From: an uncultured Muribaculaceae bacterium
Lineage (GTDB): Bacteria > Bacteroidota > Bacteroidia > Bacteroidales > Muribaculaceae
Length of the DNA stretch: 64,000 nucleotides
Assembly (NCBI GenBank): GCA_910577585.1
Contig: CAJTNN010000004.1
Location: forward strand, 62,001-126,000
Direction: 5' to 3'
Below the pieces are notes generated by a model that searched no databases, had not been told where the DNA came from, and saw only the letters and a program-made list of their open reading frames with translations. The translations under genes and the position numbers were made by a program. This document shows, piece after piece, positions 1 to 9,091 of the stretch (positions are counted from its first letter, which is position 1; each line of letters opens with the position of its first letter).

Positions 1-586
1 TCGGATTCACCTTGATGAGTTCTACCTCAAACACCAGAGTCGAGTGAGGCGGAATCACATTCGGGATACCCTGCGGACCGTAAGCGAGGTCAGAGGGGAT
101 GAAGAATTCATATTTCGCACCCTCCTTCATCAGCTGCACACCCTCGGTCCAGCCGGGAATGACGCGGTTGAGGGGGAATGTGGCGGGTTCTCCACGGTTG
201 ACTGAGCTATCGAATACGGTGCCGTTGAGAAGTTTGCCTGTGTAGTGCACAGTCACCTCATCTTCCGGGCCGGGCTGAGCGCCCTCACCCTCTTTGACAA
301 CTTTATATTGCAGACCTGAGGCAGTCACCTTCACGCCCTCTTTTTTGGCGTTGTCGGCGAGGAACTGGTTGCCCTCGGCCTTCATCTGCTCTTCGGCTTT
401 CTTCTGGAGCTCCTCAAGGTGCTCTGTGATCAGTTTCTGTGCCTCTTCGGGTGTCATTTCGGGAGTGCCACCGTCGAAAGCTACTTTCACACCATCTTTG
501 AAGGCGTCGAAAGCGATCTCTTTGACACCCATTCCTTTGAGCTGCATGCCCATGGCCATGCCCCAGGCATAAGATAATTTATCCAT
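1..586 (-). CDS. FKBP-type peptidyl-prolyl cis-trans isomerase (3' end cut by window)
   Basis: Reading the minus strand from the ATG at 586 gives an open frame of 195 codons to the window edge. The N-terminal ~85 residues are a charged helical region (FKBP_N/Mip-type dimerisation region) starting MDKLSYAWGMAMG. The rest is an FKBP domain with the family landmarks VHYTGKLLNGTVFDSS, the VIPGWTEGVQLM segment and the LAYGPQGIPNVIPPHSTL loop. It catalyses proline isomerisation and probably acts as a folding chaperone. There is no signal peptide from this start, so a cytoplasmic location is likely. The frame ends in FEVELIKVNP, which is close to a normal FKBP C-terminus, so only a few residues should be missing. 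Family assignment is firm; the substrate is unknown. Confidence 0.92.
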   Translation of the reverse strand, partial: MDKLSYAWGMAMGMQLKGMGVKEIAFDAFKDGVKVAFDGGTPEMTPEEAQKLITEHLEELQKKAEEQMKAEGNQFLADNAKKEGVKVTASGLQYKVVKEGEGAQPGPEDEVTVHYTGKLLNGTVFDSSVNRGEPATFPLNRVIPGWTEGVQLMKEGAKYEFFIPSDLAYGPQGIPNVIPPHSTLVFEVELIKVNP

Positions 587-663
587 TTTTATAAGTTGAT
601 TTTTTAGTTTTTATCTGTTATGTCGCTCTTTGTCAGAGCTGTTATGCTTGCTTGACGATTTGT

Positions 664-726
664 AAAGGCTCACCGGGACCCGGCGAGTCGCGGTGTCGGC
701 CGCGGATGATTGGCCCCGGAGCCTTT
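664..726. other. Structured intergenic hairpin between divergent genes
   Basis: AAAGGCT (664-670) pairs with AGCCTTT (720-726). After a 2-nt bulge, CCGGG (673-677) pairs with CCCGG (715-719), enclosing a GC-rich interior. The hairpin lies between the FKBP gene (minus) and the 832-1170 ORF (plus), so it could be in a 5' leader on either strand or be a small RNA. No T-run follows, which argues against a simple terminator. Function is unknown. Confidence 0.3.
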
Positions 727-831
727 GTAGATATAACAATATCGGGGGTATGGATTGTTATATGTATAAGTATTTTTAACAAATACCGCGCCAATTTTTT
801 GCCGCGCCAACTTTTTTAAGTATCCACCGCT

Positions 832-1170
832 ATGAAAGAATCAGAATATACAGTTGGGGCTCCCCGCGCAGCCACCACCTATCAGGCCACATGGCAGGAA
901 CCCCTCCCTGCCGATGAGATAGCCCGCCAACAGGATATGAAATCACAACTCCGGCAGGGGGTTAGGGTAGAGATTCTCCGGCTCGGTGAATTCACCTACG
1001 CCGGACTCTGGGACACGATGCACAGTTTCTATCCCGCCGCAGGGCAGGATCTGGCCACCCTCTTGCCCCCTGACGAACGCCACCGCCTGCGTCGCGACCT
1101 CACCGGACGCCCCTATCTGCAGCTCCCCTACACACTGCTGGCTGACTATATCGAGCGCATCATCGGCTGA
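832..1170 (+). CDS. Hypothetical protein, 112 aa
   Basis: This is an isolated plus-strand ORF with an ATG start and in-frame stop, followed 30 bp later by a strong hairpin terminator, which supports expression. No signal peptide, membrane segment or recognisable family is seen. The product is soluble and moderately charged, with a likely helical N-terminal half and a hydrophobic LQLPYTLLADYIERIIG C-terminus. Antisense ORFs over the same region are shadows. The call rests on coding-like composition and the terminator; function cannot be assigned. Confidence 0.6.
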   Translation: MKESEYTVGAPRAATTYQATWQEPLPADEIARQQDMKSQLRQGVRVEILRLGEFTYAGLWDTMHSFYPAAGQDLATLLPPDERHRLRRDLTGRPYLQLPYTLLADYIERIIG

Positions 1171-1199
1171 TGATGCCGCCTGGGGCGGCTTAACGAACG

Positions 1200-1236
1200 A
1201 AAAAACGCATGATTCACAGTGAATCATGCGTTTTTT
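1200..1236. terminator. Bidirectional intrinsic terminator
   Basis: An 18-bp perfect stem, AAAAAACGCATGATTCAC (1200-1217) against its complement (1219-1236), has A- and T-runs on both sides. It sits between the convergent 832-1170 (+) and 1271-2008 (-) genes and can end transcription from both. Confidence 0.85.
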
Positions 1237-1270
1237 CAGTCACTTCAGTATGATGTTGCAGAGAGAGGAA

Positions 1271-2008
1271 TTACTTGCTCACCTCAGCCGAAACCTTGGC
1301 TGCAGCCTGCTTCACGCTCTTCTCGGCGCGGCGTGCCTCGCGGCTTACTTTCCCTTTGGCTACGCGGGCATCTTTCTTTGCCTGCATGGCTGCGCGGTTG
1401 GCCTCATATTTGGTGTACTGCTCGGCGGTGAGAATCTCCTTGACACCCTTGTCGTAGGTCTCGCGGGTCTCATTCTTCAGCTTTGCAGCCTCCTCTTTCA
1501 TCTTATCCTTCTTTGCGGTCATCTCCTTTGCGGCCTTGGTGCGGTCCTGCTGCATCTTCTCGTTGAGGTTGGCGAGCTTGGTCTGCTGCTCGGCGCTCAG
1601 CTCGATGCCGTTGAAGAGGTTGGCCTGTGATTTCTGGCCACCCTTTGCGCCACGCATGGTGGCCTTGTGAGCGCCGCGGTTCACACCCTGGTGGCGGCTG
1701 GCAAGACGCTTGCCGCTCTGGCGGTCAATCTTGCGTGAGGTCAGAGTGGCCGAGTCACCCTTGAGGCAGCTCTTGCGCTGACCCTGGCCCACTTTTTTGT
1801 CGCAACGCTTCTTCTGGCGGTCGCAGTTCTTCTGTTTTGAGTCGCAGTTGGCGGCGCTGTCGCAGGCGGCTGCCCCCTTCTGGCATACACCCTGGGTGGT
1901 GCACTGGGCGGCGCCATTCTGAGCCTCCTTGGTCTGGGTCTGGGCCATTGCTGAGAAACTCATCGCAGAGAGGAGCATCATTGAGATGCCGAAAAATATC
2001 TTCTTCAT
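1271..2008 (-). CDS. Secreted Spy/CpxP-like (DUF4890-type) Cys- and Lys-rich protein
   Basis: 245 aa. Residues 1-22 form a clear Sec signal peptide ending SFSAMA, so the protein is exported to the periplasm. Residues 36-81 carry seven cysteines at near-regular spacing (C36, C42, C49, C55, C62, C69, C81). The C-terminal half is a highly basic helical region with two LTxxQ-like motifs, LSAEQ (137-141) and LTAEQ (193-197), as in Spy/CpxP-type periplasmic chaperones and Bacteroidota DUF4890 proteins. The second half is mostly Lys, Ala and Glu. A role in envelope stress or metal/thiol handling is inference from the motifs. The cysteine segment is not, to my knowledge, typical of the family. It stands as a single gene, ended by the bidirectional terminator. 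Confidence 0.75.
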   Translation of the reverse strand: MKKIFFGISMMLLSAMSFSAMAQTQTKEAQNGAAQCTTQGVCQKGAAACDSAANCDSKQKNCDRQKKRCDKKVGQGQRKSCLKGDSATLTSRKIDRQSGKRLASRHQGVNRGAHKATMRGAKGGQKSQANLFNGIELSAEQQTKLANLNEKMQQDRTKAAKEMTAKKDKMKEEAAKLKNETRETYDKGVKEILTAEQYTKYEANRAAMQAKKDARVAKGKVSREARRAEKSVKQAAAKVSAEVSK

Positions 2009-2191
2009 ATCTTTTGTTTTTTTTCTGATTATTTGCTTTTATACTTTAGGTTTGCTGGCATTATGAAGCCTCACTGGCGTTTTGGCTTCCCCGCCTTACG
2101 TAACCTTTGACTATATGAAAACAAATACGTTTAATCAGAGTTGTCGACTTTAACAGCTCTTAACCGAGTGCAGTGCATATGTTAAGAAGTC

Positions 2192-5100
2192 CTATTCTTC
2201 GGCATGGTAGCGGGCGCCGGTGGTGATGAACACGCGCAGGAACTTGTTGAGCATATCCATCATGTTCACCTTATGCGACTCCTGTATCTGCGATGTGACT
2301 TCGGCGCCTCGGCGCAGGTCGAAGCGGGCTGCCCCAAAGCGCAGTTCGGGGTTGGAGAACATACCCTCCACATTGATTGCAAACGGGAACGGTACGGGCG
2401 ACTTCTCGACCGCAATCTGATAGTAGAGCTTACCGTCGAAGTTGTTGACTCCAAGCATATGCAGCTTATAGCGGTCGAACTCAAAGTCGAATGGGTAGAG
2501 CTGCAGCAGGTTGTTGCGGATCGAGGCGTGCACATCCATGTTGCGGATGTGGATATCGTCAGAGGTGCGTATGAGCATCATGCGGGTGATGCGGCGAATG
2601 AACTTATTCTGATGCACCTTCAGGTTGCGCCCCTCGACAGTGACATCGGCCTGGGCCGAGGGTATATTGAGATACATGTAGGGGTATATGTCGCAGTCGG
2701 CTTTGGCCTGCAGCGAGATGTCGCCTGATAGATTCTTCATCTGCGGCATCATCTCGAGCAGAGAGTGGAACTTCGCGAAGAATTTCACGATGTCGAGATT
2801 ATTCATAGCCACATCGGCCGATATGTTCATATGCTCGATGTCGGATGAGTCATAGCATATCGAGGCAAGCGCGCTGCCGAATGATGAGGTGATGGCGAGG
2901 GTGTCGATATCGGCCACACCATTCTCAATCTTGATGCGGGCCAGCACATCGGTCAGATCAAGATTGGTGTAATCTATCTCGCCTACACCGGCGCGTATGT
3001 CGGCGCGTATATTGCGAGGCACGAGCATCGCCACCGAGTCGGAGGCAGTGGGGGCGGGATGGTGCGGGATATTCTGCTCGCCACCCTTCGACTCGACGTA
3101 GGCACGGCTCAGAGCATTGATGTCGATATGGCTGATGTCGGCGCCGAGGGTGAGGTCGAGAGCATTCTGCTCCGACGGAGGGAGCGTCAGGAAGCCGCGC
3201 AGATTGCCGGCATGGGCCATGATATGGGCCGGAGTGCCGGAGAGCGAGAGGTCAAGGTGGCGTATGGTCATGGCTGTGTCGCTGACCGACATGTCGGCAT
3301 TGGCCAGATAGTCGCTGCTGCTGAATCGGGGTGACTGCAGTGTGAGGCGCTTGAATTGCAGGTCGCTGCTGAAGCTCCAGTCGTCGAGAAACTCTTTCAG
3401 TCCCTCGGGGAGCGTGAAGTTGAGATATTCTGGCGAATGTGGAGGAATCTGCCCCGGGTCGTCGGCCGGATTAAGGCGCGAGTCGCTACGTGCGAGCGGG
3501 GGACTGGCCGGAGATTGGGATGCCGATGTGGCTGAATCTGCAGATGCTGCGGATTGCGCGTCGCTATCCGGGCGCCGGCTTATGGCGAAGCTGAGAGCCG
3601 GGGAGCTGACAACGCAGGTGTCAGCTCCCTTCGCCACACTCAGTGAGTTGGCTTCGAGATGCAGCCCGTCGGCCAGCAGGTGGGTGAGCGATGAGGTAGA
3701 GGTGCGGGTCATCACATCTTTCAGCCGCACGCCGCTTGCCACAGCCTGCATAGAGCCTGCCGAGTCGGCATAACTGAGGCAGCTGCTGCTGAGATTGAGC
3801 CGCAGAGGGAGGCCGGAGTGAAGCTTGGAGGCGCTCAGCACCCCCGGCACGCGGCTGGAGGCCTTGACATCGAGGTCGGCGATGCGGAATGTGCCGGCAG
3901 TGGTGGTCACACTGGCACTGTCGATTCTCATGAATGCCTCGGCGAGTGGATTGCTTATGCCGGAGAGTGTGAGGGCCGAGGCGCGGTCGCCTACGGAGGC
4001 CGTAAGCCTGTGGGCTTTAAAACTGATCTGCCGCGCCGGATAATCTATGGCGAGGCGTGACAGCCGCACGTCGCCGCTGACAAAAATCTCCTCGAGCCCC
4101 TTGGCGAGCGCCTGACGGCTGAAATCATCGAGAGTGAAGGACAGCGATGTGCGCGACTCAAGCTGGCCGGAGGCCTGCATCTGCGGATTTGAGGGGAAAA
4201 TTCCCATGGCGCGGGCTATGTCGGCCTCGACGCTGAGATTGCTCTGAATGAGCGGATGCGATGTGAGGCGTGTGACCTTGCCTCCGATCTCTGCCATAAT
4301 GCCTGATGTGAAGACTTTGAAGTCAGGCACCTCGATATAGCTTGAATCGGGGGCCTCGCCATCGAATATAAAGCGGGCGCTGATGGGGGAGTGCTCGAGC
4401 TGATAGGTGCGCAGCATCGGCGCACCTTTGGCAGCAGGAATACTCACCGTGTAAGCGATGTCGCCTTCAGGAAGGTCGAAATTGATTTCGACCGAGGGGA
4501 ATATCTCGCTCGACAGATTCCACGACGACAGCAGGCGTGCCGAAGCACTCACCGGCATGTCGGCGCTAAGTCCCTCAAGCGAGGGGAGATATTCGTGAGG
4601 GATATATCCCAGCAGGCTCATGAGATTGACCGGGCGTATCTTATAGTCGAATGATTCGATGCGAGGATTCTCGCCGATGCCAAGATTCATCGATAGGCGG
4701 CTGTGGATGTCGCCAAGATTGATGGCGTAGTCGGTCAGGGCCACGGCAAAGGGGTTGAACTTCAGTTTTACCTCACCATCGAGGCTGAAGGGGAAGTGGC
4801 TCAGTACATGTATGCCTGATGAATTGGCGGTGGCGTTGCCACCTAAAGTTAGCTTATAGGTGTTGTCGGCCTCATGCCGGCTGAGGCGTGTGAGGGTGAG
4901 CTGCGAAAGTTGGAGTGAGGCCTTGGTGTCGGAGGCTTTCGAAAAGTAGGAGATTACACCGGGATTGCGCAGGGCCACGAGTTTGGCCGAGAAGTAGGGC
5001 ACGCGCTTCATCTTCTCTCCCGATGAGGGGATGATGGAGTAGTTGTTGATCGAGTCGTTGTAGGCCACAAGGTTGATGCGGAGCCCGTCGACGCGCACAT

Positions 5101-5563
5101 CATGTATGACGTAGCGGTTGAGAAAGAGGTCTACGAAATTGATGCTCCCCTGGAAGCGGCTCAGCGAACCGAGAAAATCGGCATCCTCCGGCAGCTGACT
5201 GCGTATGGCGGCCGGTATGGAGTCGAGTGTGCGCGAGCGCACCACGATGCTGTCGGTGGTGAGGCGGAAGCGCGGGAAGGTGCTCCATAGCGTATAGCTG
5301 ACGTTGTGGGCCGTGATGTCGGCGTTGAGGTATTGGCTGGCTTCGCGGTTGACGAGGCGTGTGAGGCGCTCCGGGGTCAGAAAGAGGGATATGCCGCAAA
5401 GGATCAGGAACACAATTCCCAGAATCGACCCCACCACGATAGCCGCTATCTTCAGCAGAAGGTGGCGTCGGCGCGGCTTGGGCTTGGGTGCTCCGGAGGA
5501 TGCTGCTCCGGAACCCGGCTGCCATGCAGGGGCATTATTTCTGGGATTATCAGCCATGAGCAT
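2192..5563 (-). CDS. Large AsmA-like inner-membrane-anchored protein
   Basis: 1123 aa. A Pro/Lys/Arg-rich cytoplasmic N-terminus (about 1-35) leads into one membrane helix (about 36-62). A very long periplasmic region follows, beginning TPERLTRLVNREASQYLNAD, the N-terminal signature of AsmA-family proteins. The AsmA-like C-terminal region (about 870-1100) is present with the motif GMFSNPELRFGAARFDLR. AsmA/TamB/YhdP-type proteins are thought to bridge the periplasm with a beta-groove and move lipids between membranes. Members of about 1000 aa are common in Bacteroidota. There is a low-complexity Ser/Ala stretch around 700-740. It is transcribed alone; an 11-bp hairpin lies just upstream. An in-frame ATG at 5557 is an alternative start. 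Confidence 0.85.
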   Translation of the reverse strand: MLMADNPRNNAPAWQPGSGAASSGAPKPKPRRRHLLLKIAAIVVGSILGIVFLILCGISLFLTPERLTRLVNREASQYLNADITAHNVSYTLWSTFPRFRLTTDSIVVRSRTLDSIPAAIRSQLPEDADFLGSLSRFQGSINFVDLFLNRYVIHDVRVDGLRINLVAYNDSINNYSIIPSSGEKMKRVPYFSAKLVALRNPGVISYFSKASDTKASLQLSQLTLTRLSRHEADNTYKLTLGGNATANSSGIHVLSHFPFSLDGEVKLKFNPFAVALTDYAINLGDIHSRLSMNLGIGENPRIESFDYKIRPVNLMSLLGYIPHEYLPSLEGLSADMPVSASARLLSSWNLSSEIFPSVEINFDLPEGDIAYTVSIPAAKGAPMLRTYQLEHSPISARFIFDGEAPDSSYIEVPDFKVFTSGIMAEIGGKVTRLTSHPLIQSNLSVEADIARAMGIFPSNPQMQASGQLESRTSLSFTLDDFSRQALAKGLEEIFVSGDVRLSRLAIDYPARQISFKAHRLTASVGDRASALTLSGISNPLAEAFMRIDSASVTTTAGTFRIADLDVKASSRVPGVLSASKLHSGLPLRLNLSSSCLSYADSAGSMQAVASGVRLKDVMTRTSTSSLTHLLADGLHLEANSLSVAKGADTCVVSSPALSFAISRRPDSDAQSAASADSATSASQSPASPPLARSDSRLNPADDPGQIPPHSPEYLNFTLPEGLKEFLDDWSFSSDLQFKRLTLQSPRFSSSDYLANADMSVSDTAMTIRHLDLSLSGTPAHIMAHAGNLRGFLTLPPSEQNALDLTLGADISHIDINALSRAYVESKGGEQNIPHHPAPTASDSVAMLVPRNIRADIRAGVGEIDYTNLDLTDVLARIKIENGVADIDTLAITSSFGSALASICYDSSDIEHMNISADVAMNNLDIVKFFAKFHSLLEMMPQMKNLSGDISLQAKADCDIYPYMYLNIPSAQADVTVEGRNLKVHQNKFIRRITRMMLIRTSDDIHIRNMDVHASIRNNLLQLYPFDFEFDRYKLHMLGVNNFDGKLYYQIAVEKSPVPFPFAINVEGMFSNPELRFGAARFDLRRGAEVTSQIQESHKVNMMDMLNKFLRVFITTGARYHAEE

Positions 5564-5577
5564 TAAAGTTTAGCAGA

Positions 5578-5603
5578 TAAATATCTCTTTTGAGAGATAT
5601 TTA
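5578..5603. other. Hairpin upstream of the AsmA-like gene
   Basis: TAAATATCTCT (5578-5588) pairs perfectly with AGAGATATTTA (5593-5603) around a TTTG loop. It lies 15 bp upstream of the AsmA-like start and 110 bp past the aroB stop. It could be a 5' leader structure or a weak aroB terminator; no T-run follows. Confidence 0.35.
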
Positions 5604-5713
5604 AAGTCATAAGTGTAGATGACTTCGATTGGAATCTTTAACCTATAACAAGTTAAGGCTCATGGATGTTTGCTCTCCTCCGGCTGATTTTGCGGGGGCG
5701 CGGAGAGGATGGG

Positions 5714-6748
5714 TCAGCGCCCCTGCAGCTCTTGATAGATGTCGAGGGCCTCCTCAAGTAGGGGGCGGCTGACGGGCCGGTCGTAGAGCGGGGCGCCGAT
5801 GTCGGAGAGGAGCACGAAGTTGAGCGTATCTTTTCCGGCATTCTTCTTGTCGTGCAGGGTGAGGCGCCAGATGTCGGCATAATCGGCGCAGGTGAATGGC
5901 AGCTGTGGGTAGTGGGCGCGTAGCCACCGGGCGTAGGCTGACACGTGAGCCGATGGTAGATGCAGCTGGATATTGCTGAGTATTAGGCTTACGAGTATGC
6001 CGAGGGCCACGGCTGTGCCGTGAGCTACGGGGTGGCGCCGTTCGAGCATCAGTGATTCGAGGGCATGGCCGGCGGTGTGGCCGAAGTTGAGGATTTTGCG
6101 CAGCCCTTTCTCTGTGGGATCCTTGTCGACTACACGGTTCTTGCAGTCGCGACAGAAGCGGCATATCCGGCTCATCTCTTCAGGGTTGATTGAGAGCGGG
6201 TCGAGGTTCAGCAGATGTGCAGTCATGTCGGCATCTGAAATCATGGCTGTCTTTATGACCTCGCCGAATCCCGACAGGAGTTCGGCATCCGGGAGCGAAG
6301 CGAAACTGAGGGTGTCGGCCAGAGTGGTGAGCGGCATGTGGAAGGCCCCTATCTCATTCTTAAGTCCGGCGAAGTCAATGCCGGTCTTTCCGCCTACGGC
6401 GGCGTCAACTGCGCCGAGCAGTGTTGTGGCTACATTCATATGCCTTATGCCGCGTTTGAAGATTGCGGCGGCGAAGCCCCCGATGTCGGTGGTCATTCCG
6501 CCACCGATGCAAATCAGCAGCGAGCGGCGGGTGGCGCCGGAGGCGGAGAGTTGGGAGAGTATGGAGGTGAGTGTGGCGATAGATTTCGACTCTTCGCCGG
6601 CGGGGATGATGATTGTGCTCTCTGCCTTGATCGAGTCTATGAGTGATTTCTCGATTTCTGCCACATTTGAATCTGTCAGGATAAAGATGCGGTCGGGTGA
6701 GGCATCGGCTATGGTGGCGGCGATTTCGTCGCGGAGTTGGGATTGCAT
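5714..6748 (-). CDS. aroB: 3-dehydroquinate synthase
   Basis: 344 aa, normal length. It converts DAHP to 3-dehydroquinate, the second step of the shikimate pathway, in the cytoplasm with NAD and a divalent metal. Visible landmarks are the nucleotide-binding GGGMTTDIGG (82-91), AAVGGKTGID (117-125), the metal ligand Glu163 in SGFGEVIK, and the NFGHTAGHALE motif with His224 and His228, plus His243 in VAHG. The start MQSQLRDEIAATIA agrees with homologues. Other shikimate genes are not adjacent, and the HAD gene upstream is separated by about 100 bp. Confidence 0.97.
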   Translation of the reverse strand: MQSQLRDEIAATIADASPDRIFILTDSNVAEIEKSLIDSIKAESTIIIPAGEESKSIATLTSILSQLSASGATRRSLLICIGGGMTTDIGGFAAAIFKRGIRHMNVATTLLGAVDAAVGGKTGIDFAGLKNEIGAFHMPLTTLADTLSFASLPDAELLSGFGEVIKTAMISDADMTAHLLNLDPLSINPEEMSRICRFCRDCKNRVVDKDPTEKGLRKILNFGHTAGHALESLMLERRHPVAHGTAVALGILVSLILSNIQLHLPSAHVSAYARWLRAHYPQLPFTCADYADIWRLTLHDKKNAGKDTLNFVLLSDIGAPLYDRPVSRPLLEEALDIYQELQGR

Positions 6749-6853
6749 ATGATTGTGTGGATAAATGATTGCGTGATAGATATGTGTCTCTTAAAAATGT
6801 CGTAGCATCATTTATAAGAGATACTTATGCCGGCTGAGGGGGAGAGTGTCGGG

Positions 6854-7525
6854 TCAGAGGGTGGACAGAAGCTCAGGGAGTGCGTCGGCAAAGGCGGTCA
6901 TGGAGGGGAATATCAGGTCGGCCCCCTCATCTTCGAAGGCCTTGCGGGGAATGGGTCCGGTGGTGACGGCTATGGTGAATAGTCCGGCGGCCTTTCCGGC
7001 GCGCACTCCGAGGGGTGCATTCTCGATGACGAAAGCCTCTTCAGGGCGCACCCCGCTCTTCTGCAATCCTTTGAGGTATGGTTCGGGGGATGGTTTGCCA
7101 TGCTCGACATCGAGAGCCGTGACGCGTAGGTCATCGCTGAATGCACCCGGGTAATCGGCATTCAGGCGGTCGATTAGCGAATGTTGTGCCGAGCCTGTCA
7201 CCAGCACGCGCCCGATACCCTGCTGCATCAAAGTGCGCAGCATGCGGTCAGCATCCTTCATGGGGATCTTCTGTCCCATCTCCACAAAGATTTCAGCCTT
7301 GCGGGCATAGAGGCGTGTGGCCTCTTCGGGGGTGGCCGCGCGATTCAGTTCGCGGCGGAAGATGAGGTCGATTGTGGCGCGTCCGGTCATCCCCTCATAT
7401 AGATAGAACTCATCGCGGTCGGTGGATATGCCGATTTCCGACATCATCTGTTGCCAGGCCAGCGTGTGATAAGGCATGGAGTCATAAAGCACCCCATCCA
7501 TATCAATCAGAGCGAATTTCTTCAT
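6854..7525 (-). CDS. HAD-superfamily phosphatase, beta-phosphoglucomutase-like
   Basis: 223 aa soluble protein. HAD motif I is IDMDGVLYDS (nucleophile Asp8, acid/base Asp10), motif II is LVTGSA, the conserved Lys is in GKPSPEPYL, and motif IV lies in VIENAPLGVRAGKAAG. A helical cap is inserted after motif I, with the pattern of the PgmB/GS1-like subgroup that acts on small phosphorylated metabolites. The substrate cannot be read from sequence. It may share transcription with aroB downstream, although the 105-bp gap leaves this open. Confidence 0.85.
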   Translation of the reverse strand: MKKFALIDMDGVLYDSMPYHTLAWQQMMSEIGISTDRDEFYLYEGMTGRATIDLIFRRELNRAATPEEATRLYARKAEIFVEMGQKIPMKDADRMLRTLMQQGIGRVLVTGSAQHSLIDRLNADYPGAFSDDLRVTALDVEHGKPSPEPYLKGLQKSGVRPEEAFVIENAPLGVRAGKAAGLFTIAVTTGPIPRKAFEDEGADLIFPSMTAFADALPELLSTL

Positions 7526-7918
7526 TTAATTTTACGTAGAAAAAGAAAGTCCCGACACGCTGCCCCCTTCAGGGCCTTCCGCGATGTCAGGCTGAGCCAC
7601 AAAATTAAAAAATAATTTCGTCTCACGCAATATCCTGCCGCATATTCTGCAACTGACCACAATAGCTGTCCATGGGGATGTAGACAAGAAAAAGGCCGAA
7701 ATCACTTCGGCCTTTATTCTTCAATTAAAACAACAATAACAACTTTTTCAGAACGCTTATAGCAGTATATCTTGTGAGCCTTCAGCTGAGAGTCGGCGAC
7801 TCTTGCTTATGATTGATAGTCAATGGTTTGGATTTTGTTTTGCTATCAATTTCGGCTCTTAATCATCCGATTTACGCTTATATAACACGTCGGTGAGACG
7901 GATGGTTCGGAGGGGTTG
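7526..7918. other. Intergenic region without a gene
   Basis: About 390 bp between the HAD gene and the secreted-protein gene, both on the minus strand. It holds the terminator at 7691-7715, about 200 bp past the stop at 7919, and an 8-bp inverted repeat (ATTGATAG/CTATCAAT, about 7811-7850). No ORF with coding character and no riboswitch-like consensus was recognised. Confidence 0.6.
7691..7715 (-). terminator. Intrinsic terminator
   Basis: AAAGGCCGAA (7691-7700) pairs with TTCGGCCTTT (7706-7715) around loop ATCAC. On the minus strand the stem is followed by TTTTTC, so it should terminate the 7919-9067 transcript. Confidence 0.8.
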
Positions 7919-9067
7919 TTATTTTTTTAATATTTTTTTTGCCTTACCTTGCGTGAGCTGGATATATATGCCCCGGGGAAGATCGAGAATCTGTTGATAA
8001 TCAGCGTTGTGCAGTATGCAATGTCCCTGCAGGTCATAGATGTCGGATGTGGCCTGTGCTGAGGCTTCGGTCATGGCGATGCCGGTGGGCGAGCCATATT
8101 CAGCTGCGGGGTCAATCGGGTCGGAGGGCCATGAAGGTGAGTAGACGGCGTCGGGGTGAAGGTCTTCGGCACCGCTGACCTCGGTGGATTCCTCGCCGAG
8201 CCAGCCAAGATTCTGGAGAATGCCGGTGTGCACTCTGACGAAATCTATCTGCTGCAGGTTGACGCCGCGCCCTTCGGCATCCACGGCCCAGTCGATGCTG
8301 AAGCCGCGATATTCTGCATTGGGCAGATTGTCGGCATAGCCCCAGTTGAGGGGATGGGTCTCCCAGCGCTTGCCATTGCCGCTGACATCCTCGGCATTGC
8401 TTGCCAGCCGCTCACCCTCGAAATGGATAGTGGACCCCATCCATTCAGGCCAGTAGCTTTGCGAATGGAAGCTTACTTTGTGGAGAAAGCCACTTTCAGG
8501 AATTGCATCCAGGTAGGGAATGGCGGTGTAGGCGATGTACTCGGCATCAACGATTGATTTATCGGCCGGGTCGGGCACAGCCACATGGTCGGCCGACGGA
8601 CGACAGTAGACGATAGAACTCTGATGCATAGTAGAGGGGAGACTGTAGTCGCTTCCGGCGAGCTGATACCATTCATCGTCGGGGAGGCCATTGCCGTTGG
8701 CATCAACACTCACACTCACCACACCCGGTTCGGCCGATGTGTTGCTCCCGGGCAGGGCGTTGCCATAGACCTGGAAGTCATAACGGCCATGCAGATTCAC
8801 CACCGGGTGGTCAAAGCCGAATATCACGTAGCCGCCGTAGGCACCAAGAGTAATCATGCCCGGAGTGGCGGCGCCAATCAGTTGTTCGCCGGCTTTGCGG
8901 GCCATGGTGGCCGCATCATCACCCTCGGCATACTCAGGGAGTTCGTTGACGTACTGCCCCGGTGCCGGAGAGTATTCGAATACTTTCGAGATGTAGGGGG
9001 AATTGGCGGATGCGCCAGATGAGAGCGCCACGAGGAGCGCACCTGTCAGATAGATTTTTTTTTGCAT
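7919..9067 (-). CDS. Secreted surface protein with C-terminal sorting-like domain
   Basis: 382 aa. An N-terminal signal peptide (about 1-21, ending SSGASA) shows export. The body is rich in aromatic residues, Gly and Asp, including VNLHGRYDFQVYGNALPG and the Ca-binding-like DANGNGLPDDEWYQL. The last ~55 residues (DIYDLQGHCIL...LPRGIYIQL...KKILKK) resemble the type IX/Por-type C-terminal sorting domain or its relict, which is widespread in Bacteroidales surface proteins. Related surface proteins occur near TonB-dependent receptor loci in Bacteroides, but no receptor is beside this gene. Ligand or enzymatic function is unknown. It is a monocistronic unit bounded by two hairpins. Confidence 0.75.
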   Translation of the reverse strand: MQKKIYLTGALLVALSSGASANSPYISKVFEYSPAPGQYVNELPEYAEGDDAATMARKAGEQLIGAATPGMITLGAYGGYVIFGFDHPVVNLHGRYDFQVYGNALPGSNTSAEPGVVSVSVDANGNGLPDDEWYQLAGSDYSLPSTMHQSSIVYCRPSADHVAVPDPADKSIVDAEYIAYTAIPYLDAIPESGFLHKVSFHSQSYWPEWMGSTIHFEGERLASNAEDVSGNGKRWETHPLNWGYADNLPNAEYRGFSIDWAVDAEGRGVNLQQIDFVRVHTGILQNLGWLGEESTEVSGAEDLHPDAVYSPSWPSDPIDPAAEYGSPTGIAMTEASAQATSDIYDLQGHCILHNADYQQILDLPRGIYIQLTQGKAKKILKK

Positions 9068-9091
9068 AATGAGGTTTTGGTGAGGGTACTT

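Noticed and set aside
6786..6831. Recurrent AGAGATACTTA-like motif (also near 5593 and 29161)
   Set aside because: Short, degenerate and in different contexts; not distinguishable from chance or AT-rich leader sequence.
7919..8100. Active type IX secretion substrate
   Set aside because: The C-terminal domain is similar, but no type IX components are in the window and many Bacteroidales keep the domain without that system; kept only as a resemblance.
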